Shown piece by piece: positions 1-9,055 of a stretch of 64,000 nt of DNA. Source of the DNA: Streptomyces bicolor (lineage in GTDB: Bacteria; Actinomycetota; Actinomycetes; Streptomycetales; Streptomycetaceae). The notes under the pieces are model-generated. The model saw nothing but the letters and a program-made list of their open reading frames with translations. It did no database searches and was not told where the DNA came from. Location: contig NZ_JOFS01000016.1 of NCBI RefSeq assembly GCF_000719285.1, forward strand, positions 62,001 to 126,000. Direction: 5' to 3'. Both the position numbers and the translations under genes were made by a program. The first letter of the stretch is position 1. Each line of letters opens with the position of its first letter.

Positions 1-599
1 AAGCCCCACACCGCCTTCAGGATCTGCTCCCGGGTCAGCACCTGGCGTGGATGCGCCATGAACATCTCCAGCAGCGTGAACTCCGTACGGGTCAGCTCCA
101 CCGGCCGCCCACCCCGCGTGACCTCCCGCGTCGCGAGGTCCATGCGCAGGTCGGCGAAGGTCAGCGCCTCGTCGTCCTCCGCCGGGCCCGCACCGGCCGC
201 CGCCGCGTACGAGCTGCGCCGCAGCAGGGCCCTGACCCGGGCGAACAGTTCGTCCAGCTCGAACGGCTTGACCAGGTAGTCGTCGGCCCCGGCGTCGAGT
301 CCCGTCACGCGGTCGCCGACCGTGTCGCGGGCGGTCAGCATCAGGATCGGCGTCGTGTCGCCGGCGCCGCGGATACGGCGGGCGGCGGTGAGGCCGTCCA
401 TGCGGGGCATCTGGATGTCCAGGATCACCAGCTCGGGCCGGTAGGCGGTCGCCTTCTCCAGGGCGTCGGCGCCGTCGACCGCGACCTCCGTGTCGTACCC
501 CTCGAAGGCCAGGCTGCGCTGGAGTGCTTCACGCACCGCGGGCTCGTCGTCGACGATCAGGATGCGCTGGGGGTCACGGTCGCCTTCGGCGGGGCTCAT
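1..599 (-). CDS. cssR: OmpR-family response regulator, CssR-like (3' end outside window)
   Basis: Cytoplasmic response regulator of a two-component system. The N-terminal receiver shows the acidic pair in ILIVDDEP, the phosphoacceptor Asp in LVILDIQMP, the conserved Thr in MLTARD and the Lys in DDYLVKPF. A linker follows, then a winged-helix domain with [11 protein letters not shown], which runs off the left edge. The start ATG at 599 begins MSPAEGD. It lies on the same strand downstream of an HtrA-type protease, the arrangement of the secretion-stress CssR/CssS pair of Streptomyces, so it probably controls that protease; the partner kinase would lie just outside the window. Family assignment is certain; the CssR identity rests on remembered gene order. 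Confidence 0.8.
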   Translation of the reverse strand, partial: MSPAEGDRDPQRILIVDDEPAVREALQRSLAFEGYDTEVAVDGADALEKATAYRPELVILDIQMPRMDGLTAARRIRGAGDTTPILMLTARDTVGDRVTGLDAGADDYLVKPFELDELFARVRALLRRSSYAAAAGAGPAEDDEALTFADLRMDLATREVTRGGRPVELTRTEFTLLEMFMAHPRQVLTREQILKAVWG

Positions 600-683
600 G
601 GGCTCGGGGTCCTCGCGTGCGGTGGGAGAGGGGGCTGGAAGGGCGGGCTGAGCTGGCTCGGACGCTCTCAGCCTCGCACGTTC

Positions 684-872
684 TCAGCCTCGTACGGTAC
701 GGCGGCGGGAGCGGGCCGCGGTGGTCCTGCGGCCTGCGCCGAGGCCGACGGTCGCCAGCTCCGGCGCCCGGGACGGGGCAGTCGGCGCGTGCAGGGCGTC
801 GGCGACCTCGAGGGCCAGGGCGAAGTCGGCTGCGCCGATACCGGTCTCGGTGTGCTCAACCTGCTGGATCAT
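684..872 (-). CDS. small hypothetical protein downstream of the HtrA-type protease
   Basis: A 62-residue protein of unknown function, beginning MIQQVEHTETGIGAADFALA and ending in an arginine-rich tail. The start at 872 is 11 bases after the protease stop and is preceded by a good ribosome-binding site (GAAGGAG, about 6 bases upstream), so translation with the protease gene is likely. It has no signal peptide or membrane segment. It is not the PDZ domain that the protease lacks. I recognise no family. Just past its start, at 665-696, a 16-base sequence is nearly repeated in tandem across its stop codon. Confidence 0.5.
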   Translation of the reverse strand: MIQQVEHTETGIGAADFALALEVADALHAPTAPSRAPELATVGLGAGRRTTAARSRRRTVRG

Positions 873-883
873 CACGTACTCCT

Positions 884-1948
884 TCAGCTCTGCGAGCCCG
901 AGCGCAGCTTGGCGAGGTCGGACTTGACGGTGTTGATCGGGATGGCGAAGCCGAGGCCGACGCTGCCCGCGTCGGACGAGCTCGAACCGGAGGCCGAGTA
1001 CATCGCCGAGTTGATGCCGATGATGTTGCCGTTCATGTCGATCAGCGCGCCGCCGGAGTTGCCGGGATTGAGGGACGCGTCCGTCTGTATCGCCTTGTAC
1101 GTCGTCGTCGACGACCCGGTGTCGCCGTTGAACTGCTGACCGCCGAACTCGAACGGCCACCCACCGCCCCCGCCCTGCTGTTGCTGCCCCTGGCTCTCGT
1201 CCGTCGAGACGGTCACGTCACGGTCGAGCGCGGACACGATGCCGCTGGTGACCGTGCCGGTCAGGCCCTCGGGCGAGCCGATCGCCACGACCTCGTCGCC
1301 GACCTGCACACCGTCGGAGTCGCCGAGGGTGGCCGCCGTCAGGCCGGACGCGTTCCGCAGCTTGATCAGCGCGAGGTCCTTGCTGCTGTCGGTGCCGACG
1401 ACCTCGGCGGTGTACTCCTTGCCGTCGCTGGTCCTCACCTTGACCGACGAGGCGCCGGAGACGACGTGGTTGTTGGTGATGATCTCGCCGTCACCGGTGA
1501 TGATCACGCCGGAGCCGGTGGACGACCCGGCGTTCGAGGTCGCGTTGATCTCGACGATGCTCGGGCTGACCGCCTTGGCGACGCCGGAGACCGTGCCCTT
1601 CTGGCTGGAGGGGATGACGTTGGTGCTGGTGGAGCCGGCGGCGGCGACGGTGTCGTTGCCGGTCAGCTCCTGGATGCCGTACGCCGTACCGCCCCCGATC
1701 GCCGCGGCGACGATCGCCACGGCCGCGAGGAGGGCGACGGGACCGCGGTTGCGGCGCCGCGTCCTCGGCGGCTGGGCGACGGGCTCGGTGAGGAGAGCGG
1801 TGGGGGCGCCCGCGGCGCCGCCCGCCTGGACCGTCGGCTCGTGCGCCGGCGGGGGCGGCCACTCCGGGTTCACGGGGGAGGAGGCGTGCTGCTGGGCGCC
1901 CGGGTACGGGTTGTCGTAGTCGCCGCTGCGGCGGAAGCTCTCGGTCAT
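884..1948 (-). CDS. HtrA/DegP-type trypsin-like serine protease, membrane anchored, no PDZ domain
   Basis: Protein-quality-control protease acting outside the membrane. The 354 residues run: a Pro/Gln-rich cytoplasmic N-terminus, an arginine cluster followed by one membrane segment (about residues 70-95), and a trypsin-like domain. The triad is visible as His in TNNHVVSG, Asp in DLALIKL and Ser in NPGNSGGAL. The usual C-terminal PDZ domain is absent: the protein stops about 40 residues after the GLGFAIP motif. A Gln/Gly-rich loop (about residues 255-275) interrupts the protease domain. Position beside a CssR-like regulator suggests induction by misfolded secreted proteins, as reported for Streptomyces htrA genes. 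Probably the HtrA2 type. Confidence 0.88.
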   Translation of the reverse strand: MTESFRRSGDYDNPYPGAQQHASSPVNPEWPPPPAHEPTVQAGGAAGAPTALLTEPVAQPPRTRRRNRGPVALLAAVAIVAAAIGGGTAYGIQELTGNDTVAAAGSTSTNVIPSSQKGTVSGVAKAVSPSIVEINATSNAGSSTGSGVIITGDGEIITNNHVVSGASSVKVRTSDGKEYTAEVVGTDSSKDLALIKLRNASGLTAATLGDSDGVQVGDEVVAIGSPEGLTGTVTSGIVSALDRDVTVSTDESQGQQQQGGGGGWPFEFGGQQFNGDTGSSTTTYKAIQTDASLNPGNSGGALIDMNGNIIGINSAMYSASGSSSSDAGSVGLGFAIPINTVKSDLAKLRSGSQS

Positions 1949-1981
1949 GGAAAAGAGCTTGTCGCCCGACCATGAGAGCTT

Positions 1982-1998
1982 CCTGAGCGCTCCCTGAG
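1982..1998. promoter_or_regulatory. candidate response-regulator binding repeats upstream of the protease
   Basis: CCTGAG at 1982-1987 is repeated at 1993-1998, exactly 11 bases apart, 34-50 bases upstream of the protease start. Direct repeats with an 11-base period are the usual target layout for OmpR-family regulators. On the protease strand the half-site reads CTCAGG; further CTCAG copies occur around 2057 and 2089. Assignment to the neighbouring CssR-like regulator is inference. Confidence 0.3.
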
Positions 1999-2099
1999 AA
2001 GCCCGGCAGAAGCTCGTATGCCCGATATAAAGCCCGTACTGGCGGCTGGGCGGGGCCTCTCAGAGAACCTTCAGATCCGCTTGGCAGCCTCAGGTCCGC

Positions 2100-3059
2100 T
2101 TACAGCGGCCAGGGGCGGACGTGTGTGCTGGCCGCGCCGACCGCCGCTCTCGCCGCCTGTTCGACCAGCGAGACCCCGCTTTCCATCGTGGGGTTGCCGT
2201 CGCTGAGGACCGAGACCAGGTACCGGTGCCCGTGCACGGTGACCTGGCCGACGCTGTTGATGATCCACAGGTCGGTCGAGTCCCGCCGCAGCCAGCCGTT
2301 CTTGAGGGCCCATCCGGAGCCCGGGGAGCCGGCCGCGGAGATCCCCCAGTCCTGGTCCCGCACGACCTGGCCCATCAGGTGCCGGATGTAGGCACGGGAC
2401 TCCTGGTTGAGCCGTGCGTGCGCGCGGGCGGAGCGCGCCGGCCCTCGGGTGAAGACCGCACGCAACAGCTTGACCTGGTCCGTGGCCGTGGTCCGGGTGA
2501 GGCCCCAGCGGATGCCGGGGCCGCCCTCCGTCGAGGAGAGCCCCAACCGTTCGTTCGCGGCGTCGAGGCCTTCCGCTTCGCCGATCGCCCGCCACAGGAC
2601 GTTGGTCGCGTCGTTGTCGCTCGTCCGGATCATCTCCGCGGCGTCGCGGCGCTCGGCGGCTGTCAGCTCGCGGTCCTCGTCCGCCGCCTGCAGCAGCAGC
2701 GTCGCGAGGATGTCCACCTTGATGATGCTCGCCGTCTCGAACCTCGCGCCCTTCCCGTACGAGGCGATCTCCCGGTCGGCGCTGTCGAGGTCGAGCACCG
2801 CGACCGCCAGCCGGGTGTCGCCGCCCGGAACGAGGGGCCTGAGCGCCCGCGCGAGGGTCGCGCCGCGATTCAGGCGCGGCTGTGCCGCCGGTCCCGGGTT
2901 CGGCGCGCTCGCCCGGGCCAGGGGCGTCCGTGCATCGTGGGGCGTGCCGGTGGCGGAGCACGCGGTGAGCGACGCCGCGACCGCGGTGGCGACGCAGACC
3001 CTCAGCATGTACGCCCGGAGGCGGCGCGTCGTGTTCGTCCGGTTCTGTCCGTCGGGCAT
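2100..3059 (-). CDS. class A beta-lactamase-like serine hydrolase lipoprotein
   Basis: Exported penicillin-binding-fold hydrolase of 319 residues. The N-terminus carries a signal sequence with a lipobox (LTAC, Cys34), so it should be lipid-anchored outside the cell. Catalytic motifs are present: SIIK (Ser111, Lys114), SDN (Ser147-Asp148-Asn149) and KNGW in place of the KTG box. The replaced KTG box makes a true beta-lactamase less certain; a cell-wall or esterase role is possible. It stands alone, between the HtrA promoter region and the LacI regulator. I cannot name the substrate. Confidence 0.8.
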   Translation of the reverse strand: MPDGQNRTNTTRRLRAYMLRVCVATAVAASLTACSATGTPHDARTPLARASAPNPGPAAQPRLNRGATLARALRPLVPGGDTRLAVAVLDLDSADREIASYGKGARFETASIIKVDILATLLLQAADEDRELTAAERRDAAEMIRTSDNDATNVLWRAIGEAEGLDAANERLGLSSTEGGPGIRWGLTRTTATDQVKLLRAVFTRGPARSARAHARLNQESRAYIRHLMGQVVRDQDWGISAAGSPGSGWALKNGWLRRDSTDLWIINSVGQVTVHGHRYLVSVLSDGNPTMESGVSLVEQAARAAVGAASTHVRPWPL

Positions 3060-3200
3060 GGCGGGTCAGGCCTCGGTGTTTCCGGGGAGCGGCGGTGTGC
3101 AGGCCGAAAAAGTGATCAATCAGAAAAATAGGACACGTCGGAGGTGAAGGCGGCGATTGACACCCGGGACACCGGAACAGTCGGCAGAAACCCCGAAACC

Positions 3201-4223
3201 TCAGGCGCACCCACAAGAGCGCCGCACGACGAGCCGGGACGGAAACACCTTCAGCCGCTCACGCCGTGACCCCGCAACCCGCAGTCCGTCATCCAGGACC
3301 AGATCCACCGCGGCCCGGGCCATCGCCGAGCGGTCCGACGCGATGGTCGTCAGCGGTGGATCCGCGAGCGCCGCTTCCTTGATGTCGTCGAACCCGGCGA
3401 CAGCCAGCTCCCCCGGCACATCGATCCGCAGTTCCCGCGCCGCCCGCAGCACACCGATGGCCTGGTCGTCGGTGGAGCAGAAGATCGCGGGCGGGCGGTT
3501 CGGCCCGGAGAGGATCTCCAGCGCTATGCGATACGCGTCGTACCGGTTGTACGGCGCCTCGAACAGCCGCCCCTCCGTCGGGATCCGCGCCTCGGCCATC
3601 GCCCGCCGCCAGCCCTCGACGTGGTCGGAGACCGGGTCGCCGACCGCCGGGGTCTCCGCGGTGCCGCCCATACAGGCGACGTACTCGTAGCCGTGCTCCA
3701 GGAGATGGCGTACGGCGAGCTGGGCGCCACCCAGGTCGTCGGTGACGACGGCGACGTCGTCTATGGCCTCGGGCCGCTCGTGGAGGAGGACGACCCGGGC
3801 GTCCCAGGCCTCGATCTCGGCGGCGGCCAGGTCGTTCAGGGCGTGGGAGACGAGGATGAGCCCCGAGACGCGCATCCCGAGGAACGCCCGCAGATAGTGG
3901 ACCTCGCGCTCGCCGACGTAGTCGGAGTTGCCGACGAGAACCATCTTGCCGCGCTCGGCGGCGGCCCATTCGACCGCGTGCGCCATCTCGCCGAAGAAGG
4001 GCTGGCGGGCGTCCGGGACGATCAGGCCTATGAGATCCGTGCGCCGCGAGGCCATCGCCTGGGCGACCCGGTCGGGCCGGTAGCCCAGCTCCTTGATCGC
4101 GGCGAGGACACGCTCGCGCGTGGCCGGGGCGACCGGCCGGGGTCCGTTGTTGATGACATAGCTGACGACGGCAGTGGATGTCCCTGCCAGTCGCGCGACG
4201 TCATCGCGAGTCACCTTGGCCAC
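3201..4223 (-). CDS. LacI-family transcriptional regulator
   Basis: DNA-binding repressor of 340 residues. The N-terminal LacI helix-turn-helix ([20 protein letters not shown], residues about 4-25) and hinge helix region ([20 protein letters not shown]) are clear. A periplasmic-binding-protein-like sensor follows, with [13 protein letters not shown] and [11 protein letters not shown] near its end, as in family members that bind sugars. No transporter or sugar enzyme adjoins it, so the regulated genes and the ligand cannot be inferred here. The start ATG at 4223 gives a domain that begins at the normal distance. It occupies the position of a conserved LacI gene next to glnR in Streptomyces. 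Confidence 0.88.
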   Translation of the reverse strand: MAKVTRDDVARLAGTSTAVVSYVINNGPRPVAPATRERVLAAIKELGYRPDRVAQAMASRRTDLIGLIVPDARQPFFGEMAHAVEWAAAERGKMVLVGNSDYVGEREVHYLRAFLGMRVSGLILVSHALNDLAAAEIEAWDARVVLLHERPEAIDDVAVVTDDLGGAQLAVRHLLEHGYEYVACMGGTAETPAVGDPVSDHVEGWRRAMAEARIPTEGRLFEAPYNRYDAYRIALEILSGPNRPPAIFCSTDDQAIGVLRAARELRIDVPGELAVAGFDDIKEAALADPPLTTIASDRSAMARAAVDLVLDDGLRVAGSRRERLKVFPSRLVVRRSCGCA

Positions 4224-4349
4224 GCGCGGAGTCTACGCGGATGGACCCGCTCTGGGCAGGGCGTGAAGGAGCTCCGTTGCCGCCCGGCCGCCACCCGCAT
4301 GTGCGAATGCGACGCCGGTGCGCCCTGCCCGAGCGTCCGCCGTGCCGTT

Positions 4350-5129
4350 CTACGCCTCGGCGCGGACCTCGGCGCCGTCCAGGGCGTCCGCCTCGTCCGC
4401 ATCTTCCGGCTTTGCGCGGCCGGCCTTGGCCTTCGCCTCCTCGGCGGCCCGGTCGATCTTCTCCGGAGTAACGAATCGATAACCGACGTTCCGTACGGTC
4501 CCGATGAGCGACTCGTGCTCGGGTCCGAGCTTCGCGCGCAGTCGTCGTACGTGGACGTCGACCGTCCGGGTGCCGCCGAAGTAGTCGTAGCCCCAGACCT
4601 CCTGCAGCAGCTGCGCGCGCGTGAACACACGGCCCGGGTGCTGGGCGAGGTACTTCAGGAGCTCGAACTCCTTGAAGGTGAGGTCGAGGACCCGTCCCTT
4701 GAGTTTCGCGGAGTAGGTCGCCTCGTCGACCGAGAGGTCGCCGTTGCGGATTTCCATGGGGGAGTCGTCGTTGACGATCTGCTGGCGGCCCATCGCGAGC
4801 CGGAGCCGGGCCTCCACCTCCGCGGGGCCGGCGGTGTCGAGCAGTACGTCGTCGATGCCCCAGTCGGCGGTGACGGCGGCGAGGCCGCCCTCGGTGACGA
4901 CGAGGACGAGCGGGCAGCCGGGGCCGGTCGAGCGCAGGAGCTGGCACAGGCTGCGGACCTGCGGCAGGTCACGCCGGCCGTCGATGAGGATGACGTCGGC
5001 GCCCGGGGTGTCGACGAGGGCGGGTCCCTCCGCCGGGGCCACGCGCACGTTGTGCAGCAGCAGGCCGAGTGCGGGGAGCACCTCCGTCGACGGCTGGAGG
5101 GCATTGGTCAGGAGCAGCAGAGAACTCAT
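4350..5129 (-). CDS. glnR: GlnR, global nitrogen-assimilation regulator (atypical OmpR response regulator)
   Basis: Controls nitrogen metabolism genes (glutamine synthetases, ammonium transport) in actinomycetes. The receiver starts [12 protein letters not shown] and lacks the usual N-terminal acidic pair, while Asp50 (ILIDG) is kept. In GlnR this residue is known to support dimerisation rather than phosphorylation. The C-terminal winged helix is complete ([34 protein letters not shown]). The protein is 259 residues, close to the family's length. The ATG at 5129 is chosen over longer in-frame starts because of the strong GAGGAGG ribosome site upstream. There is no adjoining kinase gene, typical of this orphan regulator. 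Confidence 0.93.
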   Translation of the reverse strand: MSSLLLLTNALQPSTEVLPALGLLLHNVRVAPAEGPALVDTPGADVILIDGRRDLPQVRSLCQLLRSTGPGCPLVLVVTEGGLAAVTADWGIDDVLLDTAGPAEVEARLRLAMGRQQIVNDDSPMEIRNGDLSVDEATYSAKLKGRVLDLTFKEFELLKYLAQHPGRVFTRAQLLQEVWGYDYFGGTRTVDVHVRRLRAKLGPEHESLIGTVRNVGYRFVTPEKIDRAAEEAKAKAGRAKPEDADEADALDGAEVRAEA

Positions 5130-5249
5130 ACGTCTGGTTCCTCCTCGGTCCCTGCGAGGACATATTCGGTGCGGAACTGCTCTGCGATCCCGAAGGCCCC
5201 GTACACCTGCGGTTTCCCGCGTCGTATACAACGCTTCCGAAAGCACAAA

Positions 5250-5279
5250 AGGACCCGGGGGCTACGCTGCCCGAGTCCT
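5250..5279 (-). terminator. terminator-like hairpin in the glnR upstream region
   Basis: Read on the minus strand, a 10-pair stem (one mismatch) closes a 10-base loop and is followed by TTTT (5247-5250). It lies about 120 bases before the glnR start and beside the divergent hydrolase gene. It could be an upstream terminator that insulates glnR, or an attenuator if glnR transcription starts further right. The sequence alone does not decide. Confidence 0.35.
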
Positions 5280-5300
5280 CTGCCCAGCAGAATAGCCCAC

Positions 5301-6161
5301 ATGAGCAATGGTCCGGCAGGTCATGTGGCACGATCGACGGTTCGTCCGAACTCTGAGACGGCCAGACTTACACCTTTGCGGACGTTTCTGCACACCGACG
5401 ACGGGGTGACGATCGATTCCGTATACGACCCGGGTGCGGTCGTATACGACTCCTTCCGTCCACCTGCCGGTGACGTGGTGTTCGTCGTCGCCCACGGCTT
5501 CACCGGGGACGTCGACAAGCCGCACGTCCGCCGGGTGGCGGAGGCCTTCGTCCGGCACGGAGCCGTCGTCACCTTCTCCTTCCGGGGGCACGGCGCGTCG
5601 GGTGGTCGCTCGACGGTCGGCGACCGCGAGGTGCTGGACCTGGCGGCCGCGGTGCGGTGGGCGCGCGGACTCGGGCACGCGCGCGTGGTGACCGTCGGCT
5701 TCTCCATGGGCGGGTCGGTGGTGCTGCGGCACGCGGCGATCTACGGCGGGGGCGGTGACGCGGCCGGGGCGCGTACGGACGCCGTGGTGTCCGTGAGTGC
5801 GCCGGCGCGCTGGTACTACCGGGGCACACCCCGCATGCGCCGCCTGCACTGGCTGGTGACCCGGCCCGAGGGACGTCTGGTGGGGCGCTACGGATTCCGT
5901 ACGCGGATCCATCACCGGGAGTGGAGCCCGGTACCGATGTCCCCCGTGGAGGCGGTCCCCCGGATCGCCCCGACCCCGCTGCTCATCGTGCACGGCGACC
6001 GGGACGGCTACTTCCCCCTCGACCACCCCCGCATGCTGGCCCAGGCGGCCGGTGACCACGGCGAACTCTGGCTGGAGCCGGGCATGGGCCACGCCGAGCA
6101 CGCGGCCGGCGACGCACTGCTGGACCGCATCGGGCACTGGGCCGTCTCCCAGGGCGGCTAG
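5301..6161 (+). CDS. alpha/beta-hydrolase
   Basis: Cytoplasmic alpha/beta-fold hydrolase of 286 residues, substrate unknown. Visible are the oxyanion region VVAHGFTGD, the nucleophile elbow GFSMGGS, the acid region LLIVHGDRDGYFPL and the catalytic His in GMGHAEHA. ATG 5301 gives a roughly 30-residue N-terminal extension before the fold; the in-frame TTG near 5376 (LRTFLHTDDG) is a possible later start. It diverges from glnR and is followed 37 bases later by a MoaD-like gene, with which it may be cotranscribed. Confidence 0.85.
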   Translation: MSNGPAGHVARSTVRPNSETARLTPLRTFLHTDDGVTIDSVYDPGAVVYDSFRPPAGDVVFVVAHGFTGDVDKPHVRRVAEAFVRHGAVVTFSFRGHGASGGRSTVGDREVLDLAAAVRWARGLGHARVVTVGFSMGGSVVLRHAAIYGGGGDAAGARTDAVVSVSAPARWYYRGTPRMRRLHWLVTRPEGRLVGRYGFRTRIHHREWSPVPMSPVEAVPRIAPTPLLIVHGDRDGYFPLDHPRMLAQAAGDHGELWLEPGMGHAEHAAGDALLDRIGHWAVSQGG

Positions 6162-6198
6162 CCTGACTGGGTACACAGCCGATTGATTGAGGAACCGG

Positions 6199-6453
6199 AT
6201 GCCAAAGGTCACGGTGCGCTACTGGGCCGCCGCGAAGGCCGCGGCCGGGATCGCCGAGGAGCCGTACGACGCGGCCACCCTCGCCGAGGCGCTCGACGCG
6301 GTGCGCGAGCGACACCCCGGGGAACTGACGCGCGTACTGCGGCGATGCTCGTTCCTCATCGACGGTGACCCCGTGGGCACCCGCGAACATGAGACGGTAC
6401 GGCTGGCCGACGGCGGCACGGTCGAGGTGCTCCCGCCGTTCGCAGGAGGGTGA
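6199..6453 (+). CDS. MoaD/ThiS-family sulfur-carrier protein
   Basis: Small ubiquitin-fold sulfur carrier of 84 residues ending in the diagnostic double glycine (PPFAGG), which would be adenylated and thiocarboxylated by an E1-like enzyme. MoaD-type carriers supply sulfur for molybdopterin, and relatives serve other cofactors. ATG 6199 is chosen because TGAGGA lies 6 bases upstream. No moa or thi partner gene adjoins it, so the pathway is open. Its stop lies two bases before the start of the next gene. Confidence 0.82.
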   Translation: MPKVTVRYWAAAKAAAGIAEEPYDAATLAEALDAVRERHPGELTRVLRRCSFLIDGDPVGTREHETVRLADGGTVEVLPPFAGG

Positions 6454-6455
6454 CG

Positions 6456-7739
6456 ATGAGCGACCAGCCGTATCAGGGACACCAGGGACACCAGGGGCAG
6501 GGCTACGACGGGTACGACCCGTATCAGCAGCCCGCGCCGCAGGCGTGGCCCGGGCAGCAGCCGCACGACGATCCACAGGCCGCCCAGCAGTACACCCAGC
6601 AGTGGCAGGGGCAGACCTGGGAGACGCAGGTGCAGGCGCCGGTGACGCCGGCCTCCGCGGGCGGTACGGCGTCTGCGGCCTCCCCGGCCGAGACGGCGTA
6701 TCTGCCGTCGCAGGGAGCGGCGGCGTATGCCGGGTACGGGGAGACGGGCCAGGGTGGCTGGGACGGTGCGCCGCAGGCACAGGCCCACCCCCAGGAGCAG
6801 ATGCGCCAGCAGCCGCAGGCCCACCCGCACGCCCAGTTCCAGCCCCAGACCCAGTTCCCGTCCCCCGCACAGCAGCAGAGCGGGACGCGGACCCAGGCCC
6901 CCGAGCCCGGCACGCCCGGCACGGATGCACAGCCCGTCGACGGCGACGGCCCCGCCTACGGTCCCGCGACCGTAGGCGGCAACTCCCGCATCACGGACGC
7001 CCAGCGCGCCCGTCTGGAGGGCCGTTCCCCGATCATCGACCCGGGAATGCAGCCGGCCGCGCTCACGGCGCTGCTGGGGCTGCTGCTCTCGGGCGCGGCG
7101 GCGATCGGGTCGTACGCCCTCGTGGTGCCCCTCGTCCTCCTACAGGCCGTGACGGCGGCGGGCTGGTTCCGGCTGAACGGCATGTGGCCCGCCCGCCAGG
7201 GCATCGCGCTGGCCTTCGCGGGCGCGCTGACGGCGGACGTGGCGTTGTTCGCGGCCGACCGCGCGCCGGCGGCGATCCTCGGGACGCTGGGTGTCTGGGT
7301 GCTGCTGGCGCTGGTGCTGCAGCTCCGTTCGCACGCCGATCCCGACGAGCGGATGTACGGCCTGATGGCGACGGTCGCCTCGGCGGCGCTGGCGATCATC
7401 GCGGCCGGGTATCTCGCGGCCGAGGCGGACGCGGTGACCGTGGGTGCGCCGGCGGTCGCGGTCGCCGTTCTGGCGCGGGCGCTGCCGTTGCCGACGCCGG
7501 CTTCCGTCGTGGTCTCGCTGCTCGCGGCGGCGGGTGCGGGGCTCGCCGGGGGCGCGATGACGGGGCTGGGCGCGAGTGGGGCGATGCTCGGGGCGGGCGC
7601 GGCGGTGTGCGCCCTGATCGGCCATCGGGTGGCCGCCTACGACTACCCCTCGCGCTTCGTCCACTTCACGGCGGGCGTGGCCCTGCCGCTGGCGGCGGCC
7701 GCACCGGCGGTGTACGTGCTGGGGCGGGCGCTGGCCTGA
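6456..7739 (+). CDS. multi-pass membrane protein with Gln/Pro-rich cytoplasmic N-terminus
   Basis: A 427-residue protein of unknown function. The first half (to about residue 190) is low-complexity, rich in Gln, Pro, Gly and Tyr. A compact hydrophilic stretch (TDAQRARLEGRSPIIDPGMQ) leads into a membrane domain of roughly seven hydrophobic segments rich in Ala, Leu and Val. ATG 6456 follows GGAGGG and the stop of the MoaD-like gene by two bases, so the two are probably translationally coupled. An actinobacterial conserved hypothetical; no catalytic motif was seen. Confidence 0.75.
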   Translation: MSDQPYQGHQGHQGQGYDGYDPYQQPAPQAWPGQQPHDDPQAAQQYTQQWQGQTWETQVQAPVTPASAGGTASAASPAETAYLPSQGAAAYAGYGETGQGGWDGAPQAQAHPQEQMRQQPQAHPHAQFQPQTQFPSPAQQQSGTRTQAPEPGTPGTDAQPVDGDGPAYGPATVGGNSRITDAQRARLEGRSPIIDPGMQPAALTALLGLLLSGAAAIGSYALVVPLVLLQAVTAAGWFRLNGMWPARQGIALAFAGALTADVALFAADRAPAAILGTLGVWVLLALVLQLRSHADPDERMYGLMATVASAALAIIAAGYLAAEADAVTVGAPAVAVAVLARALPLPTPASVVVSLLAAAGAGLAGGAMTGLGASGAMLGAGAAVCALIGHRVAAYDYPSRFVHFTAGVALPLAAAAPAVYVLGRALA

Positions 7740-7909
7740 GGGCAGAGCCTGTCACAGATGATCGACAATCCGCCGGTCACCGCCACCGCAGGGTTACTCT
7801 CGCGCTGGACGGCCACCCGGTCGTCCGTCGCTGTCATGACCGTCATACCCGTCGTCGACGTCGTGACCGTCGTCGTTGACGACCGCCGAGGTGGGGGGAA
7901 CACCACAAC

Positions 7910-8647
7910 ATGCGCGCCCTGCGAATACTGCTGATCGTCGTCGTGATACTCGGCGGCCTCTTCGTGCTGGCCGACCGGCTCGCCGTCGGGTTCGCCGAGG
8001 ACGAGGCGGCCGGCAGGCTCCAGGCCACCGAGAACCTCGCCACCGCCCCGGATGTCTCCATCAAGGGCTTCCCGTTCCTGACTCAGGTCGCGAGCGGCAC
8101 GCTGGACGACGTCGAGGTCGGCATCAAGGACTACGAGGCCGCCACCGGCACCGACGGCGGGACGCTCCGGATCGACGACCTCACGGCGAACATGAAGGGC
8201 GTCGAGTTCAGCGGCGACTACAGCTCCGCCACCGCGGCCACCGCCACCGGCACCGCGTCCGTCACCTACGCCGAGCTGCTGAAGACCGCCGAGTCCCAGC
8301 CCACCCAGGTCGCCCCCGGCGTCACCGCCAACGTGGTCGGCCTCTCCGATGGCGGCAACGGCAAGATCAAGGTCGCCGTCGAGGCCACCGTCCTCGGCAA
8401 CAAGCTGCCCGAGCCGGTCTACGTCCTCAGCTCGGTCACCGCCCAGGGCGACACCGTCCGGGTGCACGCGGACAACCTGCCCAGCTTCGGCGGCGTCGAC
8501 ATCGCCGAGTCCCGGGTCCGCGCGATCACCGACTTCGAGCAGAAGATCGACGGCCTCCCGGGTGGCATCCAGCTCGACAAGGTCCAGGCGGCGAAGAACG
8601 GCGTCGAGATCACGGTGAAGGGTTCGAACGTCCGCCTCGCCGGGTAG
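7910..8647 (+). CDS. DUF2993 (LmeA-like) exported or membrane-anchored protein
   Basis: A 245-residue protein with one N-terminal hydrophobic segment (MRALRILLIVVVILGGLFVL) that acts as signal or anchor, followed by a beta-rich domain with the DUF2993 pattern (SIKGFPFLTQVASGTLDDVEV near its start). Mycobacterial relatives (LmeA) act in lipomannan elongation; a lipid-binding role here is inference. The start is preceded by GAGGTGGGGGG. The 170 bases upstream have a run of GTCGT-type repeats but no gene. Confidence 0.75.
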   Translation: MRALRILLIVVVILGGLFVLADRLAVGFAEDEAAGRLQATENLATAPDVSIKGFPFLTQVASGTLDDVEVGIKDYEAATGTDGGTLRIDDLTANMKGVEFSGDYSSATAATATGTASVTYAELLKTAESQPTQVAPGVTANVVGLSDGGNGKIKVAVEATVLGNKLPEPVYVLSSVTAQGDTVRVHADNLPSFGGVDIAESRVRAITDFEQKIDGLPGGIQLDKVQAAKNGVEITVKGSNVRLAG

Positions 8648-8809
8648 TACCGCGAGCGGTGGACGTGCCGCGTCCAATGGGCGAGACGGCGTAGTCCGTA
8701 CCGCAGATGTGGCGCGGGACGCATGCCTCCGAAAGCCCCGCGGTGGCGATCCCGACAGCCTCTCCTTCCCACATCCCGGACGATCGTGTCTCAGAATGCG
8801 ACACACCGG

Positions 8810-8838
8810 TGACACGCCCGCCTGTCCGTCCCTACGAT
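8810..8838 (+). promoter_or_regulatory. promoter of the cysteine leader peptide and sulfurtransferase genes
   Basis: A -35-like TGACAC (8810-8815) and a -10 TACGAT (8833-8838) are separated by 17 bases, a good match to the principal sigma factor pattern. The predicted start of transcription is at or next to the ATG at 8846, so the leader mRNA would be leaderless. Confidence 0.6.
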
Positions 8839-8845
8839 CGACGGC

Positions 8846-8926
8846 ATGAAGCGACAGGCGGATCTCACGAAGCGGCGGGCAGTAGACCTGTGCCGCGTTG
8901 CCGCCATGCTCTGTCGCCCCTTCTGA
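8846..8926 (+). CDS. cysteine-containing leader peptide upstream of the sulfurtransferase
   Basis: A 26-residue open frame with two Cys codons (positions 16 and 23; ...DLCRVAAMLCRPF). It sits alone in the 408-base gap before the sulfurtransferase gene, 130 bases from it. Its promoter places the transcript start at the ATG. Short actinobacterial leader peptides with Cys codons are known ahead of sulfur-metabolism genes and are thought to sense cysteinyl-tRNA supply through stalling. A similar role is inferred here. I did not find a convincing competing terminator in 8927-9040. Confidence 0.7.
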   Translation: MKRQADLTKRRAVDLCRVAAMLCRPF

Positions 8927-9055
8927 GCGGAAGCTCCGACTTCCGCGTTTTCCCTCGCCCTGACCAGGGCACAGGTGCGCCGTCTCGGCACGAGCGCGCG
9001 CACCCCACGCACTCGCACGCCCCGCCGCCGCAACTGCCCCGGAGGAGAGAAGAGC

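Noticed and set aside
524..1975. Long plus-strand frame opposite the HtrA-type protease and part of the response regulator
   Set aside because: Arg/Ala/Gly-rich translation with no family motif; the minus strand carries unmistakable protease and receiver motifs.
3621..5300. N-terminal 560 codons of a very long plus-strand frame ending in the hydrolase
   Set aside because: It runs antisense through the LacI gene and glnR; only the part from 5301 encodes a recognisable protein.
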